A stretch of DNA of 64,000 nucleotides from Candidatus Brocadiaceae bacterium S225 (GTDB lineage: Bacteria; Planctomycetota; Brocadiia; Brocadiales; Scalinduaceae), in NCBI GenBank assembly GCA_007859995.1, contig SMSL01000004.1:124001-188000 (forward strand), written 5' to 3'. Within the stretch, counting starts at the first letter, position 1. Each line of letters starts with the position of its first letter. Shown one piece after another: positions 44,836-53,012 of the stretch. The position numbers were made by a program, and so were the translations under genes. The notes below the pieces were generated by a model. That model had not been told where the DNA came from, ran no database searches, and saw only the letters and a program-made list of their open reading frames with translations.

Positions 44836-46056
44836 TTAACCTGTAAACTTTTTCAGTATGAGGCTGCTATTGTTACCGCCAAAAGCATATGCATTATTCA
44901 TGGCAATATCAACCTGCATTTCACGTTTAACATTTGGAACAAAATCCAAATCACACTCAGGGTCTTTTGTTTCGTAGTTTATCGTTGGAGGTACAACACC
45001 CTCTTTAATAGCCAAAGCACACGCTATCGCCTCAATTGCGCTGGCAGCTCCCATTGTGTGGCCAAGCATTGATTTTATAGAGCTTATGGCCAGATTCTTT
45101 GCATGTTCACCAAAGACCTTCTTTATTGATATAGTTTCAGCTTTGTCATTGGCGACTGTTCCTGTACCATGCGCACTAATATACTGAACATCTTCGGGCC
45201 TGATTTTGGCATTTATCAAGGCCTTTTTCATTGCCGAAGTAACGCCATTTCCTTCCGGATGCGGAATTGTTATGTGATAACCGTCACAGCTCAGGCCGTA
45301 ACCCAGGATTTCTGCATAGATATTTGCGTTTCTGGCTAGTGCGCCTTTCAGGGATTCTAATACCAGCATCCCTGCACCTTCACCAACTAACAGGCCTTTT
45401 CTGTTTTTATCAAAAGGTTGACAAATGTCCGGTGCGATGGCATTTAATCTACTAAAACCAACAAAAGCAACTTTCGAAAACGGATCTGACCCGCCGGCAA
45501 GCATTATGTCTGCTCTTCCCAATTTTATCAGGTCGCATGCATAACCGATAGCATAGTTACCAGCGGCACAGGCAGTAGGTATTATTGTGCTTGGACCTTT
45601 AAAACCAAATTCAATAGATATATTAGACGGCATATTAACGCAAGGATGCATAAGAAACAAGTCAGGATCTACGCTATCTTCTCCATTTTCATGTCTTATA
45701 TGGTTTACCTTTTCCAGAATCTGAATTTCACCTGCAGTTGTTCCAATTGAAACACCAGCTCTTTCTGGATCTATATTATTTAAACCAATATTAGAGTCTT
45801 CGATAGCGAGTTTTGCAGCTGCTACGGCAAATTGTGAACCTTTGCCAATCTGACGACTAGAACCGTTTTTTGTATAATCATCATAATTGAAATCTTTAAC
45901 GGTACAGCCTCTATGTACTTTAAAAGGAGAAGTGTCAAATGATGTGACCTCAGACACGCCGGATGTGCCGGAAATTAACGCCTCCCAAAACAGATTTTTT
46001 TGGTTTCCTATAGGGGAAATTACACCCAGACCGGTAATTACAATTCTTTTATCCAT
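44836..46056 (-). CDS. Beta-ketoacyl-ACP synthase II-like (active form)
   Basis: A 406-residue condensing enzyme of the FabF family with an intact catalytic triad: C163 (PTACAAG), H296 (SAHGTGT) and H333 (MLGHTMG), plus K328. It condenses an acyl chain on Cys with malonyl-ACP, whose carrier is encoded upstream. It is 29 bp behind the FabZ-like gene; a 94-bp gap separates it from the second, inactive ketosynthase gene. No primary fatty-acid genes (fabD, fabG, fabH) are in the window, which suggests a specialised chain-building set. Confidence 0.93.
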   Translation of the reverse strand: MDKRIVITGLGVISPIGNQKNLFWEALISGTSGVSEVTSFDTSPFKVHRGCTVKDFNYDDYTKNGSSRQIGKGSQFAVAAAKLAIEDSNIGLNNIDPERAGVSIGTTAGEIQILEKVNHIRHENGEDSVDPDLFLMHPCVNMPSNISIEFGFKGPSTIIPTACAAGNYAIGYACDLIKLGRADIMLAGGSDPFSKVAFVGFSRLNAIAPDICQPFDKNRKGLLVGEGAGMLVLESLKGALARNANIYAEILGYGLSCDGYHITIPHPEGNGVTSAMKKALINAKIRPEDVQYISAHGTGTVANDKAETISIKKVFGEHAKNLAISSIKSMLGHTMGAASAIEAIACALAIKEGVVPPTINYETKDPECDLDFVPNVKREMQVDIAMNNAYAFGGNNSSLILKKFTG

Positions 46057-46085
46057 GGTTGTTTACTTTACAAATACTAATACTT

Positions 46086-46535
46086 TTATCCTGTTAATGA
46101 ATCTTTGTTCGCAACGCCAAAGCTCAAAGTTGCTTTTGTTACAACTTTGTCTCCCACTTTGGCCACTCCCTTAACTATTGCCGCACTGGAAATGACCTTT
46201 TCTATATCAATTTCCAGAATTAGCTGGTCACCGGGAAAAACAGGTTTTGAAAAACGCACGTTTGCAGAAGCCAACAAAAAGACTTTATCTTTATGCTGTT
46301 CAGTGCTAAAGCTCTTTTTGAAGAGGATAATCGAGGCTTGCGCCAGAGCTTCTACAATGAGAACTCCAGGCATTATGGCAAAATCAGGGAAGTGTCCTGC
46401 GAAGAAAGGCTCATTACCAGAGATGTTTTTTAGACAAACAATTCTGCTCTCTTTTTGAAGCTCAATAACTTTATCAATAAATAAGAAAGGGTATTTTTGA
46501 GGAACCAGCTCTCTTACTTCCTCAAAGTTCAACAT
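46086..46535 (-). CDS. FabZ-like 3-hydroxyacyl-ACP dehydratase
   Basis: A 149-residue hotdog-fold dehydratase with catalytic H48 (AGHFPDFAIMPG) and E62 (LIVEALAQA). It removes water from 3-hydroxyacyl-ACP. It is second in the operon after ACP. An anammox-specific FabZ paired with an ACP is known from Kuenenia, consistent with a specialised role here. Length is normal and no residue is missing. Confidence 0.92.
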   Translation of the reverse strand: MLNFEEVRELVPQKYPFLFIDKVIELQKESRIVCLKNISGNEPFFAGHFPDFAIMPGVLIVEALAQASIILFKKSFSTEQHKDKVFLLASANVRFSKPVFPGDQLILEIDIEKVISSAAIVKGVAKVGDKVVTKATLSFGVANKDSLTG

Positions 46536-46633
46536 TAAAAAAACCTTTCGTTCTATGTAATAGTCACTGCATATCCACTTTTATCGTTTGTGTATAGGCA
46601 TATAGATGTTTAAGAAGCGTTACAAGCTTTTTA

Positions 46634-46888
46634 CTATTTTCCTTCAAGTGTAGACCTGGTCATTTCAATTGTTGCATTCAATGATGTAATGTCTACGAGT
46701 TTTTCTTCCGGAATTTGAACCTTGAATTTCTTTTCTATCAGGGCAAGGATTTCCAGTGCCAATAAGGAGTCAATCTCCAGATCTTTAAAAAAATCGGCAT
46801 CTCTTTTCTCCCATATTTCATTCTCATCCAGCTCGGTTACTTCAGCTACAATAGCAGTAATCTCTTTCTCTAAGTTCTCTACAGGCAA
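46634..46888 (-). CDS. Acyl carrier protein
   Basis: An 84-residue, acidic, helical protein with the phosphopantetheine serine S41 in LEIDSLLALEI. The first gene of the operon; a GGGAGG site precedes its ATG. It carries the growing chain for the ketosynthase, dehydratase and later enzymes. The serine context has an I before D-S-L rather than the common G-A-D, which suits a dedicated ACP. Confidence 0.93.
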   Translation of the reverse strand: MPVENLEKEITAIVAEVTELDENEIWEKRDADFFKDLEIDSLLALEILALIEKKFKVQIPEEKLVDITSLNATIEMTRSTLEGK

Positions 46889-47421
46889 TATCTTACCTCC
46901 CTAATAAACAATCAGAAATCTGACTATACACAAAACACCAATCAAAAAATTATCAATCGGGTATTATGAAGTTGCTTTCTGTAAAAATTATTGGTCTAAA
47001 AGTAATGATGGTAAATGTCTTCGATAAAATGAAAACTATCGAAAAGGGCAAAATAACAAACTTATATTGATATGTCAATAACAATCTTATGACAATTTGC
47101 GTTGTAAACTGGTATAGATGATTATCGTTCGCAATAACATATAATATAAGATATATGCATTCCAAACGGAAGGTATTTGAAACCAGAGTGCAAAGCGTTG
47201 CCAATGTGTGTTTTTTCAATGGATGCAGAGGCAAAAAGAGCGGTGGAATGAAGTTGCACATGACTGGCAATAATGTATAAGTCTCTAAAATCACAGGACT
47301 TTCTATAATAATTAGTACGCGTTTTTTATATAAATATACTTGACAACCATATTTTGTATGGATAGACTTTTCACTATCAGCCTAATACATACTACAAAAA
47401 TACAAATCAAAGAAGGTCAAA
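46889..47421. other. Divergent intergenic region between the lipid operon and parA
   Basis: A 533-bp AT-rich region between divergent genes that must hold both promoters. The parA-side promoter is listed separately. For the lipid operon I see a TATAGT about 50 bp upstream of the ACP ATG but no well-spaced -35. A long minus-strand open frame in the middle (hydrophobic, no ribosome site) is not accepted as a gene. Confidence 0.5.
47340..47368 (+). promoter_or_regulatory. Promoter of parA
   Basis: TTGACA, 17-bp spacer, TAGACT, about 55 bp upstream of the ATG. Perfect -35; the -10 matches 4 of 6. Confidence 0.6.
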
Positions 47422-48183
47422 ATGCGTAGTATTGCGTTCATAAATCAAAAAGGTGGGGTGGGAAAAACGACTTCGACTGCAAATGTTGGAGCATGCCTGG
47501 CTGCGCTTGGTAAAAAGGTACTTCTGATCGATCTCGATCCTCAAGCCAATTTGAGCATTCATTTCGGAATTAATGTCCAGGGAAAGGATTCATCTGTTTA
47601 TGAGCTTATGTGCGGTAAAAAAACTTTTTCTGAAGTATTAACAAAAACAGCCATTAGTGGTCTGGATATTATCCCTTCCGACATTGATCTTGCAAGTGCA
47701 GAGGTAGAACTTGTCAGCACGGTAGGGCGTGAAACGATAGTTAAGTTCTATATCGGAGAGATGTTAGACTCGTATGATTATGTTTTAATTGACTGTCCAC
47801 CGTCTTTAGGACTTCTAACCCTGAACGCACTTACCGTCGCTAACGAAATTTTTATTCCTTTGCAGACTGAGTTCTTTGCTTTGCAGGGTGTAAGTAAGCT
47901 GATACAAACTTTTGATGTTATTAAGAAACGACTGAACAGCAAGTTAGAGATTACAGGAATAATACCCTGTATGTATGATAGCAGGACCAAGTTGGGGCAG
48001 GCGGTACTTGACAAGATCAAAGAATATTTTGCAGATAAGGTATTTGCTACGACAATTAGAAAAAATATTAAACTTTCAGAATCAACAAGTCATGGTATGC
48101 CAATTACAACATATGCTCCGGACTCTAATGGCGCTCAGGATTACATGGCGTTAACTAAAGAAATAATTGCCCAGGAGAAATAG
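47422..48183 (+). CDS. parA: ParA/Soj-type partitioning ATPase
   Basis: A 253-residue Walker-type ATPase: deviant Walker A KGGVGKTT (K15), Walker A' LIDLDPQANLS and Walker B VLIDCPPSLGLLT. These are ParA/Soj features for chromosome or cargo positioning. No parB follows; the next gene encodes a membrane protein with a coiled coil. It may position something other than the chromosome, but a distant parB cannot be excluded. An AGAAGG site precedes the ATG. Confidence 0.93.
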   Translation: MRSIAFINQKGGVGKTTSTANVGACLAALGKKVLLIDLDPQANLSIHFGINVQGKDSSVYELMCGKKTFSEVLTKTAISGLDIIPSDIDLASAEVELVSTVGRETIVKFYIGEMLDSYDYVLIDCPPSLGLLTLNALTVANEIFIPLQTEFFALQGVSKLIQTFDVIKKRLNSKLEITGIIPCMYDSRTKLGQAVLDKIKEYFADKVFATTIRKNIKLSESTSHGMPITTYAPDSNGAQDYMALTKEIIAQEK

Positions 48184-48290
48184 TGTATCAAAGGGGTGAT
48201 GCAATTTTAAGCCGTAGATTAAACTAACCGTATTTGTTAATTTGTAGATTATAAAATTCTGGTGATATTTATTACTAAAAGGAAAGAGTT

Positions 48291-48848
48291 GTGCAAAAAA
48301 AAAGTGTACTTGGATCAGACCCATTTGAGTGGTTAAAGGGAAATAATAAAAAAGAAAACACTGTGGATCAGAAAAGCGATATTGCTGGTCAAAAGAAACA
48401 GATAGAAAATCCGTCTGATCCGATAATAGATAATAAAGAAACAGTTGTAAAGCACGAAGAAAAAGCATACAAACCTATTGATATATCAGATACGTCTAAA
48501 CCACAGGAGAACAAGATTTACGAGCCCGTTAAAGTGGCAGAGCCCTACAGTCGGCAGGAAGAAAAATCTTTTGCATCCAGCGACATATCAGAGGCAAATC
48601 AAAAGACTGTTTTGGGTGAGGATGTATATGCTCATCATGCTAAACCTCGTGAGACAACACAAAAAGATAGTCCCGCAACGGCATTTGTAATTGTATATAC
48701 CGTGTTATTGTTAATTCTAGGTTTCATTATCTATAAGGATCTGACAAAACAAATTAATAAATTGGAGACAAAGCTGGAAAGTGTAGAAAAACAGCTTGAT
48801 GCGGGTTTAATAAACTACGAGGATACAAAAGTAGATGATGTGTGGTGA
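48291..48848 (+). CDS. Single-pass membrane protein with coiled coil, unknown function
   Basis: A 185-residue protein that begins with GTG (ribosome site AAAGGAAAG). Residues 1-125 are a charged, disordered-looking cytoplasmic region with repeated Lys/Glu/Asp and KP motifs. Then comes one membrane helix (AFVIVYTVLLLILGFIIY) and a short coiled coil (LTKQINKLETKLESVEKQL). It follows parA by 107 bp on the same strand and may be its partner. The family is not recognised. Confidence 0.7.
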   Translation: MQKKSVLGSDPFEWLKGNNKKENTVDQKSDIAGQKKQIENPSDPIIDNKETVVKHEEKAYKPIDISDTSKPQENKIYEPVKVAEPYSRQEEKSFASSDISEANQKTVLGEDVYAHHAKPRETTQKDSPATAFVIVYTVLLLILGFIIYKDLTKQINKLETKLESVEKQLDAGLINYEDTKVDDVW

Positions 48849-49047
48849 TTCATAATAGTCTGTTCAGTTTTAAACTTCTTTTCACGTCCATTGTAGATGT
48901 TATCTGCTCAAGTGTAATTACTTCCCTGCCTATTGTATCCGTACGCAGGTTATCTTTAATTTTGTCAGAGAATAAACGAACAGGTTTCATCTATTTTGCG
49001 GGGAGGATTTTATTGAAACTTTGAAGGTAGTAATCGTTGGAAGATAC

Positions 49048-50073
49048 TCATTTATGAGGTTCAATGACCACTTTTATAGACTCTTTAGCTTCGGTAACCA
49101 GCTTAAAGCCCTGTACTGCTTCTGCCAGGCCTAAACGATGAGTAATCATCTCTCGCACAGGAACACGTTGAGAACTAATCAACTCAATTGCCACCTCTAT
49201 GTCAAGAGGGCTGGCGCCGTACGTCGGCAATAATGTTATACAGTTTTTCCAGAAATCATTAAGCGGTATGGAAAGACAAGTCTCCGGGCCGCCAGGCGCA
49301 AAGTACAGGATGGTACCACCTCGATCTACAGATTTTAGTGCTGTATCTAAAGCAGAGTCTGCTCCGGCTGTTACTATCACACGATCTGCAAGCCTGTTAC
49401 TGTTCAGTTTGAGAAGATGTGAAGGTAGATCGTCATGAGCAGAGACGACAGAATCCGCTCCAAATTTCCTTGCCATCTCCATACGATATTCACTTACATC
49501 AGTAGCAATTATTTTCCCGGCTCCCAGTGATCGAGCAAGTAAAATGTGCAAAAGTCCTGACATTCCACTGCCGATAACAACAACAGTTTGACCGGGTTCA
49601 ATACGAGCTACTCTCTGGCCGCGAACTACACAGGCCAATGGCTCAATGAACGTTCCATCTTCCAGTGACATATTATCAGGAAGTACAGAGACTCCTCTGT
49701 CTACATTGATCTCCGGTACTCGTACATATTCAGCAAAGCCTCCGGGATCAAAATTCGTGCTACGCAAGGTGTCGCATACAGTGTGGTTGCCATTTAAGCA
49801 ATAATGACATGTATTACAGGGAACATGGTGTGATACAAAGACCCTGTCTCCTATATTAAATTGTTTGACACCCTCTCCGATTTCAACAATCTCACCGGTT
49901 GCCTCGTGGCCTAGCACGAGTGGCGCTTTGTGGATACGATACCATTCCATTATGTCACTACCACAGATACCACAGGCCAGTGATTTCAATAATATCTCGC
50001 CCCGGCCAATCTGGGGTGTTGGCATCTCTTCTACTCTAATGTCACTGTTACTGTAATACATTGCTACACGCAT
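49048..50073 (-). CDS. Zinc-dependent alcohol dehydrogenase family protein
   Basis: A 341-residue MDR enzyme. The catalytic-zinc pattern is LACGICGSDIM and LGHEATGEI; the structural-zinc cysteines are CNTCHYCLNGNHTVC; the NAD(P) fold is VVVIGSGMSGLLHILLARSLG. A PLNDFWKNCITLLPTY block near the end fits the sorbitol/threonine dehydrogenase-like group. The substrate is not predictable. It is a single gene flanked by gene-free stretches and tRNA-Pro, with no pathway context. Confidence 0.92.
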   Translation of the reverse strand: MRVAMYYSNSDIRVEEMPTPQIGRGEILLKSLACGICGSDIMEWYRIHKAPLVLGHEATGEIVEIGEGVKQFNIGDRVFVSHHVPCNTCHYCLNGNHTVCDTLRSTNFDPGGFAEYVRVPEINVDRGVSVLPDNMSLEDGTFIEPLACVVRGQRVARIEPGQTVVVIGSGMSGLLHILLARSLGAGKIIATDVSEYRMEMARKFGADSVVSAHDDLPSHLLKLNSNRLADRVIVTAGADSALDTALKSVDRGGTILYFAPGGPETCLSIPLNDFWKNCITLLPTYGASPLDIEVAIELISSQRVPVREMITHRLGLAEAVQGFKLVTEAKESIKVVIEPHK

Positions 50074-50167
50074 ATTTATTTTAGGATATTTTGTTAGAAG
50101 GTGAAGATCCGATGTTTATGTATCTGCTCAAGTGTACTTTTTCTTTTTTTGCGTTCTAAGAAAAAAA

Positions 50168-50245
50168 TGGTCGGGGCGACTGGATTCGAACCAGCGACCT
50201 CCTGCTCCCAAGGCAGGCACTCTAGCCAAGCTGAGCCACGCCCCG
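50168..50245 (-). tRNA. tRNA-Pro (anticodon TGG)
   Basis: A cloverleaf with a 7-bp acceptor CGGGGCG/CGCCCCG, anticodon stem CCTGC/GCAGG, loop CTTGGGA (anticodon TGG), a T-loop TTCGAAT and an encoded CCA end. The arms pair without mismatch. Confidence 0.96.
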
Positions 50246-50254
50246 ACATTTTTT

Positions 50255-50425
50255 CTATTTTTTACAAATCTGTTTAACAAGTTCTTCCCTGATTTGACGT
50301 CCTTTACCAGATTTTAAAATTTTTTTCCTTGCCATAGCTTCACTTCTACTTGAGAATTCTTCAGTATGTATTAGTTTAAATGGAACACGACGGCGCGTAG
50401 ACTTCATTTGGTAGAGAGTAGTGAA
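50255..50425 (-). pseudogene. 5'-truncated GIY-YIG endonuclease remnant
   Basis: A minus-strand frame reads RRRVPFKLIHTEEFSSRSEA, then MARKKILKSGKGRQIREELV, and stops. That is the C-terminal half of a GIY-YIG domain (HTEEF, EA-M-x-RE/RK, LKSGKG). The GIY-YIG end is missing; a second frame just upstream (FSDEALIIHYSLPNEVYA) may be a shifted continuation. It lies 9 bp from the 5' end of tRNA-Pro, a common landing place for mobile DNA. Confidence 0.65.
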
Positions 50426-50523
50426 TTATAAGTGCCTCATCACTAAAGGAATGTTATAAAAAATATTATATTTGATTGGGAATGTCTCAGGATAGTCGAG
50501 TAATTTAAAGATGTCAACTTTAT

Positions 50524-50709
50524 TCACTGGTAGAAACTGTCGATAGATAGGTTGTCAGTGCTATCTTCTTCGTTAAAGTCTTTTTCTATCTCAGATTCTA
50601 TTTTTTTTCTCGGTTCTAATATAAGTTTTTTATACCTCTTTTTTAAGAAAGCCAATCTCTCTTCGATATTGTGATTCTTCTTTAAATGTACTTTTAATTT
50701 GATAGCCAC
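50524..50709 (-). CDS. Small basic protein, possibly ribosomal protein bS21
   Basis: A 61-residue protein starting with GTG. The basic N-terminus MAIKLKVHLKKNHNIEERLA and the following FLKKRYKKLILEPRKKIE resemble the bS21 pattern (IE-x-L-x-x-FKKK-x3-x-GIL-x-ELRKR), but the end is acidic (DFNEEDSTDN), unlike bS21. A strong AAGGAG site and a good promoter show it is a real, expressed gene. It stands between tRNA-Pro and an M20 peptidase. The bS21 identity is tentative; it could be another small nucleic-acid-binding protein. Confidence 0.6.
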   Translation of the reverse strand: MAIKLKVHLKKNHNIEERLAFLKKRYKKLILEPRKKIESEIEKDFNEEDSTDNLSIDSFYQ

Positions 50710-50820
50710 CTTTTACTCCTTTTTAAACGGCAAAAAGCAAATGGTAAACAATGAAGACTAAAAGGTTTTTATAATGCGAAATACTTAACTTGTGTATTCC
50801 ATTTCCGTTATTATTATGAA

Positions 50821-50848
50821 ATTATATATTTCAAAGAATCATAGTCAA
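50821..50848 (-). promoter_or_regulatory. Promoter of the small basic protein gene
   Basis: On the minus strand TTGACT, 16-bp spacer, TATAAT, about 110 bp upstream of the GTG. A near-consensus pair. Confidence 0.72.
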
Positions 50849-50892
50849 GTTGAATTTTACTTTTCTTTAAATATTTAGGGTTTGTGAGAAAA

Positions 50893-52062
50893 TTATTTTA
50901 GTATATCGAATATTACAAGACTCATTATTTTGCCAAAATCCAGCAACTCCTGAATCTCTATGGATTCATTTGCAATGTGCGACTGGTCTTCATCGCCAGG
51001 ACCAAATCCAACTGCCATAATACCTTTTTCTATTAGTTGCTTGGCTACCGTGACACCTGAGAATCCGATGGGTATTGGTTTCGTTCCGAGTATTGACTCA
51101 GTATGTTTTGAAATCAAGCTGATCAATGGGTTATCTGCCGGTATCAGGGTAGGAGGCAGATGTGTATCAATAGTAATATCAAATTTTGCAGTTGAATTGT
51201 GTTCTTTTATTGAGGCAATAATTTTATTAATGTTATTTAAACTTTCATTTTCCGTCTCCCCGGGTAAATAACGTATATCAAGTTTTACTTCGCATTTGGC
51301 AGGAACAATATTATGTGCTGCTCCACCAGAGATTGTGCCCAGGTTTAAGGTTGGAGGGGTAAACAGTTCGTGAGTTATACATTTGTGTTTTAATTTCTTT
51401 AATTGATTGAGCAACTCAATCATATTCCATATAGCGTTAATACCTTTTTCCGGTGTTGAACCGTGGGCCTGCTTACCATATGATGTAATGTTTAAGAACA
51501 AAGCTCCTTTTTCCCCAACGTCTATTATTTTCATATTGTTCGCAACATCCGGTATAATCGCGTAATCAGCGTATATACCACATTCGTCAAGCAGGTATTC
51601 CAGACCCAGGCGAGAACCTTTTTCTTCGTCAGCGGCACCAATTAATAGTAAACTGCCATTAAGTCTTGATTCATTGTCTTTTAAGAATTTAGCCAGGACC
51701 AACATGGATGCCATTTGTCCTTTATTATCGTTTGCTCCACGTCCGAAAATTCTGCCATTTTTTACTACTGACTTGAAAGGGTCTGTGTCCCATCCGTCAC
51801 CGGACGGAACTACATCCAGGTGACATGCAACAAGCAGTGTCGGGTTTCCTTTGCCAATATATCCAATTATGTTTGTTCTTCCGGTAACCTTTTCAAAAGT
51901 ATCATATCTGATGCCATGTGTACTGAAATACTTCTTAATAATATTTACAGCCAGGTATTCATTGCCGGGGGGATTTACTGTGTTGGCGCCAATCAGCTCG
52001 GCTGAAAGGCGTACAATCTCATCTTTCTGGTCTTGTATGTAATTAACGATGTGTTCTTTCAC
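50893..52062 (-). CDS. M20 family metallopeptidase (ArgE/DapE/CPG2 type)
   Basis: A 389-residue peptidase: metal blocks CHLDVVPSGDGWDTDPF, GRGANDNKGQMA and AADEEKGSRLGLEYLLD, then a dimerisation domain (GEKGALFLNI, KLDIRYLPG) and the final metal site DQSHIANESIE. It fits the ArgE/DapE/carboxypeptidase G2 group, which deacylates amino acids or cleaves dipeptides. It lacks a signal peptide. The exact substrate cannot be told. It is a single gene. Confidence 0.92.
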   Translation of the reverse strand: MKEHIVNYIQDQKDEIVRLSAELIGANTVNPPGNEYLAVNIIKKYFSTHGIRYDTFEKVTGRTNIIGYIGKGNPTLLVACHLDVVPSGDGWDTDPFKSVVKNGRIFGRGANDNKGQMASMLVLAKFLKDNESRLNGSLLLIGAADEEKGSRLGLEYLLDECGIYADYAIIPDVANNMKIIDVGEKGALFLNITSYGKQAHGSTPEKGINAIWNMIELLNQLKKLKHKCITHELFTPPTLNLGTISGGAAHNIVPAKCEVKLDIRYLPGETENESLNNINKIIASIKEHNSTAKFDITIDTHLPPTLIPADNPLISLISKHTESILGTKPIPIGFSGVTVAKQLIEKGIMAVGFGPGDEDQSHIANESIEIQELLDFGKIMSLVIFDILK

Positions 52063-52231
52063 TTTTCCTGCAAGTAAAATTATGGACGGTCAGAGCCTGC
52101 CAGTCTTAGTATACGCTGAACGTGTAGTGCTTTGGCGCCGATGGTAGTAGTATTTGAGTTGTGAGTAGTGATCATCAAATATTACAAAGATTAAGTGTGG
52201 AATACCGCGAAGAATATCTTATTGAGATACG

Positions 52232-52552
52232 CTATGCCTGAATCTCAGTTTGTTCATGGGTTGTTGTATTGTTGTTTACCTTCTCTTTCATTAATTTCCC
52301 CACCTTAAAAACAACAACATTTTTGGCAGGTACGAAGGCTTCCTCTCCTGTGCGAGGGTTTCTTGCTTTTCTTCCCGCTCTTTGCTTAACCTCAAAGACG
52401 CCGAAATCTCTCAATTCTATTCGATTGCCTTGTGATAACTCATGAACTATCCTATCGAGAAACATTTGAATCGTTTCTTTAACTAATAGTTGTGAGTTGT
52501 CGGTTTTTCGTACTATTTTTTCACATAGATCTCTCTTTGTCGTAGTTTGCAT
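52232..52552 (-). CDS. HU/IHF family DNA-binding protein
   Basis: A 106-residue protein of the HU/IHF fold: TKRDLCEKIVRKTDNSQ, the arm motif GRKARNPRTGEEAFVPA with the DNA-bending proline (RNPRTGE), and a short C-terminal tail (NNNTTTHEQTEIQA) past the usual end. The IHF-alpha-like N-terminus (ELRDFGVFEVKQRAGR) favours a sequence-tolerant HU or IHF role. An inverted repeat sits just upstream of its start. Confidence 0.93.
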   Translation of the reverse strand: MQTTTKRDLCEKIVRKTDNSQLLVKETIQMFLDRIVHELSQGNRIELRDFGVFEVKQRAGRKARNPRTGEEAFVPAKNVVVFKVGKLMKEKVNNNTTTHEQTEIQA

Positions 52553-52573
52553 TTCTTATGCCCCTTTCTCTTG

Positions 52574-52608
52574 CGAAAGCTATTTGCAGATTTCATAGAA
52601 AGCTTTCG
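52574..52608 (-). promoter_or_regulatory. Inverted repeat in the HU/IHF leader
   Basis: CGAAAGCT and AGCTTTCG separated by 19 bp, starting 22 bp before the HU/IHF start codon. It could be an operator or an mRNA hairpin; there is no direct support for either. Confidence 0.35.
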
Positions 52609-52693
52609 GGACATGCTATCAAGTCTAAATACTTATGTCAACAGGATTTTATGACTTTTATTAAAGTATCTTTTGTTTTAAAATATCTTTTGT

Positions 52694-52721
52694 TTGACAA
52701 ATATTTATCATTCTATAGAAT
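52694..52721 (+). promoter_or_regulatory. Promoter upstream of rpmH
   Basis: TTGACA, 16-bp spacer, TAGAAT, with a perfect -35. It is about 145 bp upstream of the L34 ATG; the same pair and spacing occur before the bifunctional nuclease gene. Confidence 0.65.
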
Positions 52722-52866
52722 ATGAATCTTGAAAATTTCTGGAAGTTATACAGGAATTAACCAATTGGTATTTGACTTGCGTGGTCAGATGACGTTATTT
52801 CATATTTAAGATAAAAACTTGCCAAAGCAACTGTAGAAAAACTGTTATACAACAAAGGACAAAATT

Positions 52867-52998
52867 ATGAAAATAAGAATCAGAAAGAGTTCTCTTAAGC
52901 GAGTAAGAATGTGTGGTTTTCGAAAAAGAATGAGTACGAAAGGTGGAAGGGCAATACTTAACAGAAGGAGAGCAAAGGGAAGAAAATTTAATACGTAG
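52867..52998 (+). CDS. rpmH: Ribosomal protein bL34
   Basis: A 43-residue basic protein: [20 protein letters not shown], then [20 protein letters not shown]. The conserved GFRxRMSTKxGR and NRRRAKGRK core is intact, though the N-terminus differs from the usual MKRTYQPS. An AAAGGAC site lies before the ATG. The usual partner rnpA does not follow; the next gene is cinA on the opposite strand, 14 bp away. It is divergent from the HU/IHF gene. Confidence 0.92.
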   Translation: MKIRIRKSSLKRVRMCGFRKRMSTKGGRAILNRRRAKGRKFNT

Positions 52999-53012
52999 AG
53001 TGACTGCGTAGG

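Noticed and set aside
46953-47294. Long hydrophobic minus-strand open frame of 113 codons
   Set aside because: No ribosome site, low-complexity composition, lies in a divergent promoter region.
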